The notes below the pieces were generated by a model, which was not told the DNA's origin, did no database searches, and saw nothing but the letters and a program-made list of their open reading frames with translations. 56,352 bases of DNA from an uncultured Verrucomicrobiota bacterium (lineage in GTDB: Bacteria > Verrucomicrobiota > Verrucomicrobiia > Limisphaerales > UBA9464): the NCBI GenBank assembly GCA_903939515.1, contig CAJAHH010000096.1, forward strand, positions 1 to 56,352, given 5' to 3'. Shown here in pieces: positions 26,697-36,390 of the stretch; within the stretch, counting starts at the first letter, position 1; every line of letters starts with the position of its first letter. A program made the position numbers and the translations under genes.

Positions 26697-28160
26697 ATGC
26701 AAGATCTTCCTGACGAGCGCGGCGGAGCTGCCTCGGAAGAACCCCGGCCCGATTTCAAACGTTCACGTCGGGTCCGCCCCAAATTGGACATCACCTCGCT
26801 GGATCGCCTGCCCCCGCACTCCACGGAAGGCGAACAGGGAGTCCTTGGCTGCATCCTGCTTTCCCCCAACGAAGCCATGGGCACGTGTATCGAGACACTC
26901 AAGGCAGGTGCGGAAACCTTCTATGACCAGCGGCATCAGTTGATTTATCAGACGCTGGCCGAAATGTATGACAGCAAGAATCCCATCGACCTCATCACGG
27001 TCCAGCAGAAGCTGAAGGATGCCAACCAACTCGAATCCGTCGGTGGACTCGCCTACCTCAGCAGTCTTCAGGATGCCGTACCCAGCGCGGCCAACCTGTC
27101 CTACTACCTCGAGATCATCCGCGAAAAACTGGTCCTCCGCCGGATGCTCACGGCTTGCACCTCGGTCGTAGCTCGGGTTTACGAACATCAAGGTGAGGTC
27201 AACGCCCTGCTAGACGAAGTGGAACGCGACATCCTCCGCATCAGCGAAGATCGCGAAACGACCACCATCAAGCCGATGAAGGATTTGGTGCGCGGGGCCA
27301 TCGACATGATCCAGGAGTTCCACCAGCGGGCCGGAGGGCTCACTGGGCTGGCCACGGGGTTTGCCGACTACGACAAGATGACCAGCGGCATGAATGGTGG
27401 AGAAATGATTGTCATCGCGGCCCGTCCCTCGATGGGCAAAACCTCCATGGTCATGAACATCGCCGAGCATGTCGTTATTAACGAACGACAGCCCGTCGGA
27501 GTCTTCAGCCTAGAAATGACCTCCGAATCGTTGGTCATGCGTATGCTGTGCTCCCTGGCTCGGGTCAACGGCCGGTCGATCCGAGAAGGATTCATGGCCG
27601 AGCAAGATTTCAAGAAACTCACCGGAGCGGCTGCCAAGATGGCTAAGAGCCCGCTCCATATCGATGACACTCCCGGACTTTCCATCCTCCAGCTCCGAGC
27701 TCGGGCCCGACGAATGTGGCAGCAGCACAAGATCAAGCTCATCATCATCGACTACCTCCAGTTGATGCATTCGGACTCCAAGAAAGCCCAGGACAACCGC
27801 CAACAGGAAATTTCCGACATCTCCAACGGTGTGAAGGCTCTGGCCAAGGAATTGAACATTCCAATCATCGTCCTATCCCAGCTCAACCGCGAACTCGAGA
27901 AGGACAAGAACCGCAAACCCCGTCTGTCAGACCTTCGTGAATCGGGTGCCATCGAGCAGGATGCAGATGTCGTCGGGCTGCTCTACAAACCCGCGGAAGA
28001 AGAGGAGGATATCTCCGACACACGACAACCTGTGGAGTCTCATCCGGTGAATCTTCTCATCGCCAAGCAGCGAAACGGCCCCACTGGAGATGTGCGATTG
28101 ACCTTCTTTAAGAGCTTCACACGGTTCGAGAGTGCAGCGAAGATTGACGCCGAAGACTAA
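26697..28160 (+). CDS. dnaB: replicative DNA helicase DnaB
   Basis: DnaB is the hexameric helicase that unwinds DNA at the replication fork. The 487-residue protein has the N-terminal DnaG-binding domain (LPPHSTEGEQGVLGCILLSP, from about residue 42), then the RecA-like ATPase with Walker A in ARPSMGKTSM (about 243), SLEMTSESLVMRML, Walker B in LIIIDYLQLMH, and the Arg-finger region SDLRESGAIEQDADV. ATG 26697 (MQDLPDERGG) is chosen; a far-upstream start at 26382 overlaps the preceding gene and encodes unlikely sequence. No intein is present. bamA starts 6 bases downstream. Confidence 0.95.
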   Translation: MQDLPDERGGAASEEPRPDFKRSRRVRPKLDITSLDRLPPHSTEGEQGVLGCILLSPNEAMGTCIETLKAGAETFYDQRHQLIYQTLAEMYDSKNPIDLITVQQKLKDANQLESVGGLAYLSSLQDAVPSAANLSYYLEIIREKLVLRRMLTACTSVVARVYEHQGEVNALLDEVERDILRISEDRETTTIKPMKDLVRGAIDMIQEFHQRAGGLTGLATGFADYDKMTSGMNGGEMIVIAARPSMGKTSMVMNIAEHVVINERQPVGVFSLEMTSESLVMRMLCSLARVNGRSIREGFMAEQDFKKLTGAAAKMAKSPLHIDDTPGLSILQLRARARRMWQQHKIKLIIIDYLQLMHSDSKKAQDNRQQEISDISNGVKALAKELNIPIIVLSQLNRELEKDKNRKPRLSDLRESGAIEQDADVVGLLYKPAEEEEDISDTRQPVESHPVNLLIAKQRNGPTGDVRLTFFKSFTRFESAAKIDAED

Positions 28161-28166
28161 CCGCTG

Positions 28167-30650
28167 ATGAAACTGACCAAGAACCGCAGCCTGCGGCTGT
28201 GTGCCGTTCTCGTGGCCTGCCTCCAATTGGCGGCCGCCGAGGAGACACCCGTTGTCCGAAAGATCATCATCAAGCACGTCGGCCCGGCCGCCGTCAGCGA
28301 AGAACTGATCCGGGCCAACATCCGAGTAAAAGAAGGTGAGGCCTATAGTCGGTTTGCTGTCGATGACGACATCAAGAACCTCTACGGCACGTCTTACTTC
28401 TTCAACATTCGGGTCACCGAAGATATCTCGGCTACAGAACTGGCCCCCAATGGCACCCGGGTTCCCAAAGAATACACCCTGACCTACGTGGTGCAGGGTC
28501 GTCCCCTGATCACCGAGATTCGTTTCTCCGGCAACAAGAAGTACTCGGCCTCTAAGCTTCGCAAGAAACTCACTTCGAAGAGCGGCGAGCCGATGGACGA
28601 GCGCAAGCTCTTCAATGACGCCCAGGTCATCCTCAAGATGTACCAGAAGGCGGGCCTCCAGCGGACCACGGTCGACTACAAACCGAGCATCACCGAGTCC
28701 CTCGGTCGCGGAATCGTGACCTTTGAGGTGCAGGAATCTCCCAAGGTCAAAATCAAGGAGGTGCTCTTCGAGGACGCTCCCTCGTTCAAGCAGCGCAAGC
28801 TGCGCAAGGTCATCAAGACCCGCCGTTGGTGGATATTCTCTTGGATCACTGGTTCCGGCCGCTTCAAGGACGATGTCTTTGAGGAAGACAAGGACAAGCT
28901 CCGGGAGTTCTATGCCGACAAGGGCTACATCGACATGGAGCTCAAGGAGCCCCGATTCGAGTACCCCAAGACCAACAACCTCATTCTGCACCTCCCGATC
29001 TCGGAAGGACCTCAGTATAAAGTCGGAGCCGTCACCTTCGATGGCAACGAACTCTTCAGTCAGCAGCAGATCGTCCAAAATCTTACCTCAAAAGATGGGG
29101 AAAAGACCAAGAAAGGCCTTCAACTCAAGGAGGGCGCGGTCTTCTCACCGAAGCGGCTCTATAAAGACACCGAGGCCATTGAGAATTTCTACGGAGCACG
29201 GGGCTACATCGAATCCCGCGCCAAGCCCGAACAAATCGCCAATGTCGAGAAAGGAACACTCGACCTGAAGTATAGCATCCAAGAAGGCGACAAGTTCTAC
29301 GTCGAGAAGATCGAGATCCAGGGCAACGCAAAGACCAAGGACAAGGTCATCCGTCGCGAATTAGCCATCACACCGGGCGAGACCTTCGACATGGTGCGGG
29401 CCAAGGTGTCCAAGAGTCGCCTTGAGCAGATGCAGTTCTTCAACAAGGTGGAGGCCAAACCGGAACCGACCGATGTCCCCAACCGGAAAAACCTCGTCAT
29501 CTCCGTCGAGGAAAAGAACACCGGCAACGTCGCCCTGGGTGCCGGTTTCAGTTCAGTGGATTCGGTCATCGGATTCGTAGAAGTCAGTCAGGGGAATTTC
29601 GACATCACCAATCCGCCCTATTTCACGGGCGCGGGTCAAAAGGCCCGACTGCGCGCCCAAATGGGTTCCCGTCGTCAGGACTATGTCGCGACCTTCGTCG
29701 AACCCTGGTTCTTGGGCAAACGCCTCTCCCTGAGCGTCGACCTGTACCACCGCGACCTGAACTTCCTTTCCGACAACTACAACCAGCGCCAGACCGGTTC
29801 GCGTATCGGGCTCACCCGTCAGTTGCCGCGCAACTTCATCGGCAACGTCAGCTACACGCTCGAGAACATCCAGATACGCTTCTCGGACAGCTACCGCTTC
29901 CAACAGCAGAAATTCGGCAGCGCTATCTTGGCTGAAGAGGGCAGTCGCCTGGTTTCCCGATTCGGAACCTCCCTGGCACACGACACTCGGAACAACTTCC
30001 AGATGCCCACGCGCGGGCACCGGGCCGAGGTGTTGGGTGAACTGGTCGGTGGTCCGTTCGGCGGCGACAGCGATTTCTACAAGCTGGAGGCCCGGGTTTC
30101 CCAATACTGGAGTCCCGAACGACTGCTCGACGATGCCGGCGTCGCTAAGGATATTTTCGAGGGACACATCCTAGAATTCACAGGCCGCATGGGCGTGGTG
30201 GACTACTACGGTGACTCGACCCGCGTCCCGTTGTTCGACCGCTGGTTTCTGGGCGGCCTCTACAACCTGCGCGGCTACAAGTTCCGATCCATCGGACCCC
30301 GCGAATACTACTCGGGCGAACCGATCGGCGGCAGTACCTACTGGTTCAGTTCCACCGAGTACAGCATCCCCATCATTGAGCGGCTGCGCTTCGCGATGTT
30401 CTATGACATCGGCATGGTGTATCCTGGCGCCTACAGCTTCGCCCCCGAGTCCGCGGCGACCGATGCCATTGGCAATCCGCTCGTCCGCGGCAACACCGGC
30501 CTCTACAATGACAACTGGGGTGTCGGTATTCGGCTCAACCTTCCGATCGGCCCCTTGCGTCTCGATTACGGCATTCCCATTACTCGTGGACCCGACACCG
30601 GCACCGGTGGCAAGTTCCAGTTTGGCGTTGGCTGGACTCGAGACTTTTGA
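28167..30650 (+). CDS. bamA: outer membrane protein assembly factor BamA
   Basis: BamA inserts beta-barrel proteins into the outer membrane. The 827-residue protein has a signal peptide (ending QLAAAEE), five POTRA domains over about residues 28-440 (for example VRKIIIKHVGPAAVSEELI and FYVEKIEIQGNAKTKDKVI), and a C-terminal barrel ending with FGVGWTRDF, whose final aromatic residue is the expected barrel signal. The barrel contains RWFLGGLYNLRGY, the conserved R-G-Y region. It starts 6 bases after dnaB and is followed by skp, the usual chaperone partner. Its presence shows that the organism has an outer membrane. Confidence 0.96.
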   Translation: MKLTKNRSLRLCAVLVACLQLAAAEETPVVRKIIIKHVGPAAVSEELIRANIRVKEGEAYSRFAVDDDIKNLYGTSYFFNIRVTEDISATELAPNGTRVPKEYTLTYVVQGRPLITEIRFSGNKKYSASKLRKKLTSKSGEPMDERKLFNDAQVILKMYQKAGLQRTTVDYKPSITESLGRGIVTFEVQESPKVKIKEVLFEDAPSFKQRKLRKVIKTRRWWIFSWITGSGRFKDDVFEEDKDKLREFYADKGYIDMELKEPRFEYPKTNNLILHLPISEGPQYKVGAVTFDGNELFSQQQIVQNLTSKDGEKTKKGLQLKEGAVFSPKRLYKDTEAIENFYGARGYIESRAKPEQIANVEKGTLDLKYSIQEGDKFYVEKIEIQGNAKTKDKVIRRELAITPGETFDMVRAKVSKSRLEQMQFFNKVEAKPEPTDVPNRKNLVISVEEKNTGNVALGAGFSSVDSVIGFVEVSQGNFDITNPPYFTGAGQKARLRAQMGSRRQDYVATFVEPWFLGKRLSLSVDLYHRDLNFLSDNYNQRQTGSRIGLTRQLPRNFIGNVSYTLENIQIRFSDSYRFQQQKFGSAILAEEGSRLVSRFGTSLAHDTRNNFQMPTRGHRAEVLGELVGGPFGGDSDFYKLEARVSQYWSPERLLDDAGVAKDIFEGHILEFTGRMGVVDYYGDSTRVPLFDRWFLGGLYNLRGYKFRSIGPREYYSGEPIGGSTYWFSSTEYSIPIIERLRFAMFYDIGMVYPGAYSFAPESAATDAIGNPLVRGNTGLYNDNWGVGIRLNLPIGPLRLDYGIPITRGPDTGTGGKFQFGVGWTRDF

Positions 30651-30685
30651 ACGTTTTTGCCCATGTTGGATCTATCCTAAAAAGC

Positions 30686-31348
30686 ATGAATCGAACTGCA
30701 CTCACCATCGCCGCAGCCCTCACTGCCTCCCTGCTCAGCACCACCGCTCTAGCCCAGGGCAAAGTCGGGGTGATCAACCTGACCAAGGTGTTTGACGAAT
30801 TTTGGAGAACCAAGCAAGCCGACGCCCAGATCAAGGATCGCTTGGCTGAATTCGAAAAAATGGGCCAGACGATGTACGACGACTACAAGAAGGCCAACGA
30901 AGAATTCGGCAAACAAATCGAGGCGGCCAACGATCCCGCCCTCTCCAAGGAAGAATCCGAAAAGCGCCGCAAGGATCTCGATAAAAAGCGCAAGGACATC
31001 ATGGAGATGGAGAACAACATCAAGCAGTTCCAGAACTCCAGCCAACGTGCCTTGATGGAACAGCGGGGGCGTGTGCGTGAGTCGATCCTCCGAGATGTGC
31101 GGGGAGTGCTCGAAGAGAAGTCCAAGGCTGGTGGCTATGCCACGGTTCTGGATGTTTCAGCTATGTCGGCCAATGGAACCCCGGTGGTTATCTATACCAC
31201 ATTGACCGGAGGCGAGAGCGACCTGAGCGAGTCGGTGGCTAAGACGCTCGCCGCCACCGCCCCGCCCGACTCCACCAAGAGCGACGCTTCGAAGGTGGAC
31301 GCGAAGGACATCAAGAAGGTCGAACCGAACAAGTCCGACAAAAAGTAG
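30686..31348 (+). CDS. skp: OmpH/Skp-family periplasmic chaperone
   Basis: Skp binds unfolded outer-membrane proteins in the periplasm and hands them to BamA. The 220-residue protein has a signal peptide (MNRTALTIAAALTASLLSTT, cut after ALA), the strand KVGVINLTKVFDEFW and long charged helices (about 60-150) that form the tentacles. The last ~45 residues are a Lys/Asp-rich tail (SDASKVDAKDIKKVEPNKSD), longer than in E. coli Skp. ATG 30686 is preferred over a TTG at 30647 that overlaps the bamA stop. The gene follows bamA by 35 bases and ends before a strong terminator. Confidence 0.9.
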   Translation: MNRTALTIAAALTASLLSTTALAQGKVGVINLTKVFDEFWRTKQADAQIKDRLAEFEKMGQTMYDDYKKANEEFGKQIEAANDPALSKEESEKRRKDLDKKRKDIMEMENNIKQFQNSSQRALMEQRGRVRESILRDVRGVLEEKSKAGGYATVLDVSAMSANGTPVVIYTTLTGGESDLSESVAKTLAATAPPDSTKSDASKVDAKDIKKVEPNKSDKK

Positions 31349-31372
31349 ATCCCGAACTGAGAATCAGCCTCC

Positions 31373-31403
31373 AAAGGCGCGGCCCCGAGGCCGCGCCTTT
31401 TTT
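31373..31403 (+). terminator. rho-independent terminator after skp
   Basis: GGCGCGGCC CCGA GGCCGCGCC (31376-31397) is a perfect 9-bp GC stem with a 4-base loop, followed by six T (31398-31403). It ends the bamA-skp transcript. The ispD start codon comes just 2 bases after the T run. Confidence 0.93.
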
Positions 31404-31405
31404 CT

Positions 31406-32077
31406 ATGAACACCGCCATCATCGTGGCCGCCGGAAAAGGAACCCGGATGGGTCCAGGCATCGACAAATTATTCCTGGAGGTCGCCGGTCTTCCCGTCGT
31501 GGCCCACACTTGGCGCCGCTTCGACCGGCACCCCGACATCCATCACCTCTGCCTGGTGATCCGCCCCGGACTGGAATCGGATTTCGAAGAGTTGGCCCGC
31601 ACGTTGGCCGTTCAACGTCCCTACACTCTGATTCCGGGCGGGGCCGAGCGACAGGACTCGGTCTGGAACGGCCTATGCAACGTCCCCGCGGCAACAAAGA
31701 TCGTCGCAATCCAAGACGGTGCGCGGCCCTGCACCAGTTTCGACACCATTTCTCGGTGCCTCCAGGCCGCTGAACAAACGGGTGCCGCGGTGGCAGCCCA
31801 AAGGGCCGTGGACACCTTCAAGGAGGCCGATGCCCAGCAGCGGGTGGCACGTCACCTCGACCGATCACGCCTGTGGGCTGTTCAGACCCCTCAGTGCTTC
31901 CGCCTGCCCATCCTTCGAAACGCCTTGGCCGAAGTTCAGGCCCGCAAACTGAGCGTGACGGACGACACCGCGGCTTGCGAACTCATCGGTGCTCCGGTTC
32001 AGTTGGTAGACTGTCCCGATCCCAATCCCAAGGTCACCGTTCCTTCCGACTTATCGATTGTGGCACTCTGGTTGTGA
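31406..32077 (+). CDS. ispD: 2-C-methyl-D-erythritol 4-phosphate cytidylyltransferase
   Basis: IspD joins CTP and MEP to give CDP-ME in the MEP isoprenoid pathway. The 223-residue protein starts [21 protein letters not shown], the nucleotide-binding loop of the family, and has [23 protein letters not shown] and the C-terminal [23 protein letters not shown] 31406 is the only sensible start because the nucleotide-binding strand begins at residue 3. It lies directly after a terminator T run with no room for a normal Shine-Dalgarno sequence or a separate promoter between them. ispF, often fused or adjacent, is not here. Confidence 0.95.
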   Translation: MNTAIIVAAGKGTRMGPGIDKLFLEVAGLPVVAHTWRRFDRHPDIHHLCLVIRPGLESDFEELARTLAVQRPYTLIPGGAERQDSVWNGLCNVPAATKIVAIQDGARPCTSFDTISRCLQAAEQTGAAVAAQRAVDTFKEADAQQRVARHLDRSRLWAVQTPQCFRLPILRNALAEVQARKLSVTDDTAACELIGAPVQLVDCPDPNPKVTVPSDLSIVALWL

Positions 32078-32156
32078 CCCATCGCTTGACTTGAGGGAGC
32101 CCCGTCCCCACCTTGAACTGCTTAATCGGCTTCGCGCATCGCGCAGCCTCGCTACT

Positions 32157-34481
32157 ATGTCCAAGACAAAAGAGAAGAAGCCCGCAGCCAAGGCCCCTTC
32201 CAAGAAGTCGCCCCCGACTCCGGCCAAGTCGGAACGGCAGGCCGTGTCTACTCAGTCCAAAGCCCCAGCCAAAAGCGGGGTGATGACTAAGCAGACCGTA
32301 CCCGCCACCGCTCCGAAGGTTGCCGCACCAAAGGCTGCTGCTCCTAAGGTTGCCGCTCCTAAGGTTGCCGCTCCTAAGGTTGCCGCTCCTAAGGTTGCCG
32401 CTCCTAAGGCTGCTGCACCTAAAGTTGCTGCACCTAAAGTTGCTGCACCTAAAGTTGCTGCACCTAAAGTTGCTGCTCCTAAGGTTGCTGCTCCTAAGGC
32501 TGCCGAGCCTAAAGTTGCCGCACCCAAGGCCGCCGCTCCTAAGGTTGCTGCACCTCCTAAGGCCGCTGCTGCTAAAGTTGCCGCACCTAAGGCTGCTGCT
32601 GAAAAGGCGAACTCCTCCCCCTCACTGGTGACTGCCAAACCGGCAAAGCCCTCCAAGGCCGTCGCGGCTGCGAAGGCTGAAAAGGGAGATCGTCGGCCCA
32701 AGAAAGCCGCCGACAATGAGGAGAACGAGTCGGACATCATCGTACCGAAAGAAACGCCCATGCCCATCGGGCCCACGGCGAGTCAACTCGCTCAGTTGGC
32801 TGCTGGCGACAGTGATGGACCTAGCCCGAACATCGGTACCATCAAGAACTCCTCCGGTGTGGACATCACCGAGAAGATCAAGGAACTGGTCCGCCAATCT
32901 CAAGAGCAAGGCTACCTGACTCACAGCGACATCGGTGACGTTCTGGCCGACACGCCCATGTCCCCGGAGGAGATGGATGAGATCTACATCAAACTCCGTA
33001 ACCTCGAGATCGAGATCGTTGATCAAGCCGAGGTAGACCGCCCCAAGGCGGCCGAACAAGAAGAAGAAGAAGACAAGTCGCGGCTCGATATCTTGGACGA
33101 CCCCGTCCGCATGTACCTCAAGCAGATGGGCCAAGTCCCGCTGCTGACTCGCGAACAAGAGGTGGAGATCTCCAAGCGCATTGAGGAAAACGAGAACGAG
33201 GTCAAGCGAATCATCTATTCCTTTGGCTTCGCCGGCAAAGAGCACATTGCACTGGCCGAAAAACTCACCTCGGAACCGCCCAAGGAGCGTTTTGACCGGG
33301 TCATCGTCGACAAGAAGATCGAGATCCGCGAGGAGCACTTAAAGACGCTCCGCAAGCTGACCAAAGATGTCCGCGGCATTGACCAGCAAGTCGACGAATA
33401 CTGGCGCGAACTGCAAGACCAGGAGTCCAAGGTCAAGCGGGAGAAAATTATTGCCGAGTTCAAGAAGCTCGACGACAAGCTCCAGAAATCATTCCCGAAG
33501 TTCTACTACAAGCAGAAGGTCATCGAGGAAATGTCTCTGGTGGCGGAGAACATTCACGAGAAGTTCCAGACGTCCGTCCGTTCCATCAAGGAGCTCGAGC
33601 CCCAAAAGCGCTCAGCTCAGGCCCTGGCTATTATTAATGCCGAGGAGCGGAAGATCAAAGCGCTGGAGGAATTCGTCCGCATGTCGCTGGACGAATACAC
33701 CGCTGCCTTCAGTCAGTTGAAGCACTTCGAGCGGAAGGCGCTGCAGGCCAAGACCGAGATGGTCGAAGCCAACCTCCGCTTGGTGATCTCCATTGCCAAG
33801 AAGTACACGAACCGAGGCCTCTCGTTCCTCGATCTCATTCAAGAGGGCAACATGGGCCTCATGAAGGCGGTCGAGAAGTTCGAGTACCGACGGGGCTACA
33901 AGTTCTCGACCTACGCCACGTGGTGGATCCGCCAAGCCATCACTCGATCCATCGCAGATCAGGCGCGCACGATCCGCATCCCGGTGCACATGATCGAAAC
34001 GATCAACAAGCTGATGCGCGTGCAGAAGCAGTTGATCCAAGACTTCGGCCGCGAACCGACCCCTGAGGAGATCGCCGATGAGATGCAAATGCCGGTCGAG
34101 CGGGTCCGGGCCGTGCTCAAGATGGCGCAGCAACCCATCTCGTTGCAGAGCCCCGTAGGCGATTCGGACGACACCAACTTCGGTGATTTCATCGAAGACA
34201 AGGCCGCCGAGAACCCGTCCGACATGACCAGCTACAGCTTGCTGAAAGCGAAGCTGGCCGACGTGCTAGACTCCCTCACCGAACGCGAGCGTAAGGTGCT
34301 GGAGCTGCGGTTTGGCCTTTTGGACGGCTACAGCCGCACCCTCGAAGAGGTGGGCAAGCAATTCAAGGTGACCCGCGAGCGCATCCGTCAGATCGAGGCC
34401 AAGGCGCTCCGTAAGATGCGCCACCCGACGCGTCTACGGCAGCTCAATGGCTTCTTGGAAGGCGAAGAAGCCCTCGTCTGA
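32157..34481 (+). CDS. rpoD: RNA polymerase sigma factor RpoD (sigma-70) with Lys/Ala/Pro-rich N-terminal tail
   Basis: The housekeeping sigma factor directs RNA polymerase to most promoters. From ATG 32157 the protein has 774 residues. The first ~210 are low-complexity Lys/Ala/Pro, including a pentapeptide repeat (residues 53-148). Then come region 1.1 ([20 protein letters not shown], about 235-300), region 1.2 ([20 protein letters not shown], about 315), a non-conserved insert, region 2 ([32 protein letters not shown]), region 3, and region 4 with a helix-turn-helix ([20 protein letters not shown]). All core motifs are intact. The tail is basic like histone H1-type tails. A terminator follows. 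Confidence 0.96.
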   Translation: MSKTKEKKPAAKAPSKKSPPTPAKSERQAVSTQSKAPAKSGVMTKQTVPATAPKVAAPKAAAPKVAAPKVAAPKVAAPKVAAPKAAAPKVAAPKVAAPKVAAPKVAAPKVAAPKAAEPKVAAPKAAAPKVAAPPKAAAAKVAAPKAAAEKANSSPSLVTAKPAKPSKAVAAAKAEKGDRRPKKAADNEENESDIIVPKETPMPIGPTASQLAQLAAGDSDGPSPNIGTIKNSSGVDITEKIKELVRQSQEQGYLTHSDIGDVLADTPMSPEEMDEIYIKLRNLEIEIVDQAEVDRPKAAEQEEEEDKSRLDILDDPVRMYLKQMGQVPLLTREQEVEISKRIEENENEVKRIIYSFGFAGKEHIALAEKLTSEPPKERFDRVIVDKKIEIREEHLKTLRKLTKDVRGIDQQVDEYWRELQDQESKVKREKIIAEFKKLDDKLQKSFPKFYYKQKVIEEMSLVAENIHEKFQTSVRSIKELEPQKRSAQALAIINAEERKIKALEEFVRMSLDEYTAAFSQLKHFERKALQAKTEMVEANLRLVISIAKKYTNRGLSFLDLIQEGNMGLMKAVEKFEYRRGYKFSTYATWWIRQAITRSIADQARTIRIPVHMIETINKLMRVQKQLIQDFGREPTPEEIADEMQMPVERVRAVLKMAQQPISLQSPVGDSDDTNFGDFIEDKAAENPSDMTSYSLLKAKLADVLDSLTERERKVLELRFGLLDGYSRTLEEVGKQFKVTRERIRQIEAKALRKMRHPTRLRQLNGFLEGEEALV
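32313..32600 (+). repeat. 15-bp tandem repeat in rpoD coding PK(V/A)AA units
   Basis: Sixteen contiguous 15-bp units (32313-32552) encode [10 protein letters not shown] or once PKAAE; a single extra Pro codon and three further units follow to 32600. Neighbouring units are nearly identical in DNA (for example four in a row of CCTAAGGTTGCCGCT), while others differ at third positions. This suggests repeated local duplication. It is in frame throughout. Confidence 0.95.
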
Positions 34482-34494
34482 AGTGTGAAATCAA

Positions 34495-34524
34495 AGCCCC
34501 GCCCCTCCGGCGGGGCTTTTGTTT
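34495..34524 (+). terminator. rho-independent terminator after rpoD
   Basis: AGCCCCGCC (34495-34503) pairs with GGCGGGGCT (34509-34517) across a 5-base loop, followed by TTTGTTT. It lies 14 bases after the rpoD stop. Confidence 0.92.
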
Positions 34525-34549
34525 AAATCGACTCATCCCCCCGTTGAAC

Positions 34550-36277
34550 ATGTCTGCCGACCGAATCCCTAGGACCCCGTGCCCGCTTCGGCTGTCCCTA
34601 ACGACCGGTCTGTTGTTCCTCGGATTATTGCTGGGCCTGCTACCCGGGTTTGCCAGTAACGAGGCCTACGCCGGAACCACCTCAGCCGAGATTCTTCGGG
34701 AACCCCTCTTCGATGGGCCGGTGCTGCACTGGGAAATTCAGGTACGCCGCGCCGATCTGGCCAAACTCCGGAACTCGGGCGGGCCCTGGAACCGAGAAAA
34801 CGATCCGGATTCCTCGGCAACCGTGCGGGCCGGTGGGCAGGTCTGGACCAATGTCGCCATCCATCTCAAAGGGGCGGCCGGAAGTTTTCGTCCCGTGGAT
34901 GATCTACCGGCACTCACCTTGAACTTCGGCAAGTTCCAGGACGGACAAACTTGTGGCGGGCATCGCAAGCTGCACCTCAACAACTCGGTTCAGGACGCCT
35001 CGCGTCTCGATGAGATATTAGCCTCGGAGATGTTTCTCCAGTCAGGCCTGCCAACACCCAGGGCCACTCGAGCCCTCGTCTCCCTGAATGGTCGCTACCT
35101 GGGCATTTATGTGCTCAAGGGTGGCTGGGACAAGGCCTTCCTGAAGCAGCATTTCGGATCGTCGAAAGGGAATTTTTATGACCCGGGGTTCCTCAAGGAT
35201 TTGGACACCAATCTTGAGCGGGATTCCGGCGAGGGGGCTCCCGATTGGTCGGACCTCATTGCCCTGCGTCAGTCCCTCGCGGTGCCGGATCCGGCCGAGC
35301 GCCTGCAGCAGGTATCACGGCATCTAGACATCGATCGCATTGCCACGCTCGGGGCTCTGCAAATCCTGCTGGACGATTGGGATGGCTACCTTCGAAACCG
35401 AAACAACTATCGGGTGTACCATGTGCCGACTTCCGACCTCTTGGTACTCATGCCGCATGGAATGGACCAGCTCTGGCGAAGCCCCCGGGGATCGTTTACT
35501 CCCCCCTTGAGCAGCCTCCTCGGCCAACGGCTTTTTTCTATCCCGGTCATGGCTGATCGACTGACTCATCGGATGCGGGAGCTGACCAATACCGTATTCC
35601 AACCGCAGTTTGTGGATGGGGTATTTAGCAATGCACAATCCCGACTGCGGGAGAGACTCGTCCTAGAGGGTCGCGAGGCCGAACTACCGCCGGTGCAACG
35701 CGCCGTCGACTCCACCCGGCAGAGGATTCGGCAACGGATGGCTGCCTTCGCCGGTCAGCGCTACCAACCACCCCAGCCGGGCGAGTTCGACAACGAGGGT
35801 CGTATGCACCTGACCGAATGGTCGTCCACTTCCCCTGAGCAAGAAGGCCCTGCAACTCGGATCGAGGCCGACGAGGGCTCCTCGGTCTTTCGCATCACCG
35901 CCTCTGCCGCCGAAGGTCGGACGTCACTCCAAAAACGAATTCTGCTGGCTCCCGGCCTCTACCAATGGGAGGCCCGGGTGCGCACCCGATCGGTTTCTGG
36001 CTTTGGGGCCTGCCTCGACGTGGAATGGGGGCGCAGAGGGCAACGATTTGATGAGGGATCCACCCCGCTTCAAAGTGTGACGAGCACCGCTGACTGGACC
36101 CTCCTGAAACGCGAAATTTTAATTCCGGCTCGCGGCGAAGGCGGACGCCGCAGGCCCGGCGGACCCATTGCAGAGAACGGCTCATCGCCGCGAGAGATCA
36201 TCCTCCATGCCGAACTGCGCGCCGATTCGGGCACCGCAGAATTTGATGCCGATGCCTTCGTCCTGAGTAAGCGCTGA
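34550..36277 (+). CDS. secreted CotH-kinase-like protein
   Basis: The 575-residue protein has a signal peptide (LSLTTGLLFLGLLLGLLPG, cut near ASNEAYA). It then shows the CotH pattern: an N-terminal beta domain (WEIQVRRADLAKLR), KGAAGSFRP, LNNSVQDASRLDEILASEMF, LNGRYLGIYVLKGGWDKAFL, and WDGYLRNRNNYRVYH with LMPHGMDQLW. CotH of Bacillus is an atypical protein kinase of the spore coat; the many bacterial secreted relatives have no assigned role. The usual V-x-E-x-x-D after the LYV strand reads LKGGWD here, so one acidic residue may be lost. The last ~150 residues look like a carbohydrate-binding beta-sandwich (LAPGLYQWEARVRTRSV). ATG 34550 is preferred over a TTG at 34544. Confidence 0.8.
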   Translation: MSADRIPRTPCPLRLSLTTGLLFLGLLLGLLPGFASNEAYAGTTSAEILREPLFDGPVLHWEIQVRRADLAKLRNSGGPWNRENDPDSSATVRAGGQVWTNVAIHLKGAAGSFRPVDDLPALTLNFGKFQDGQTCGGHRKLHLNNSVQDASRLDEILASEMFLQSGLPTPRATRALVSLNGRYLGIYVLKGGWDKAFLKQHFGSSKGNFYDPGFLKDLDTNLERDSGEGAPDWSDLIALRQSLAVPDPAERLQQVSRHLDIDRIATLGALQILLDDWDGYLRNRNNYRVYHVPTSDLLVLMPHGMDQLWRSPRGSFTPPLSSLLGQRLFSIPVMADRLTHRMRELTNTVFQPQFVDGVFSNAQSRLRERLVLEGREAELPPVQRAVDSTRQRIRQRMAAFAGQRYQPPQPGEFDNEGRMHLTEWSSTSPEQEGPATRIEADEGSSVFRITASAAEGRTSLQKRILLAPGLYQWEARVRTRSVSGFGACLDVEWGRRGQRFDEGSTPLQSVTSTADWTLLKREILIPARGEGGRRRPGGPIAENGSSPREIILHAELRADSGTAEFDADAFVLSKR

Positions 36278-36325
36278 GCAATTCGGTGAGAAGCACTCGC
36301 GATCCTCATCGCTTTTTCTAGGCAC

Positions 36326-36353
36326 AAAAAAGGCCACCCCAAGCGAGGTAGCC
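36326..36353 (-). terminator. rho-independent terminator of the haem lipoprotein gene
   Basis: On the minus strand GGCTACC (36353-36347) pairs with GGTGGCC (36338-36332), allowing one G-U pair, and is followed by TTTTTT (36331-36326). It lies 37 bases after the stop of the minus-strand gene. Confidence 0.8.
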
Positions 36354-36390
36354 CTTGATTGATAAGCCGAAAAAGAAGAGGCCCGATCGA

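Noticed and set aside
27927-29078. A 383-residue minus-strand frame
   Set aside because: It overlaps dnaB and bamA on the other strand and has no motif; it is a shadow.
32313-32600. Repeats that might be a CRISPR array
   Set aside because: The units are contiguous with no spacers, in frame in rpoD and of 15 bp; they are a coding repeat.
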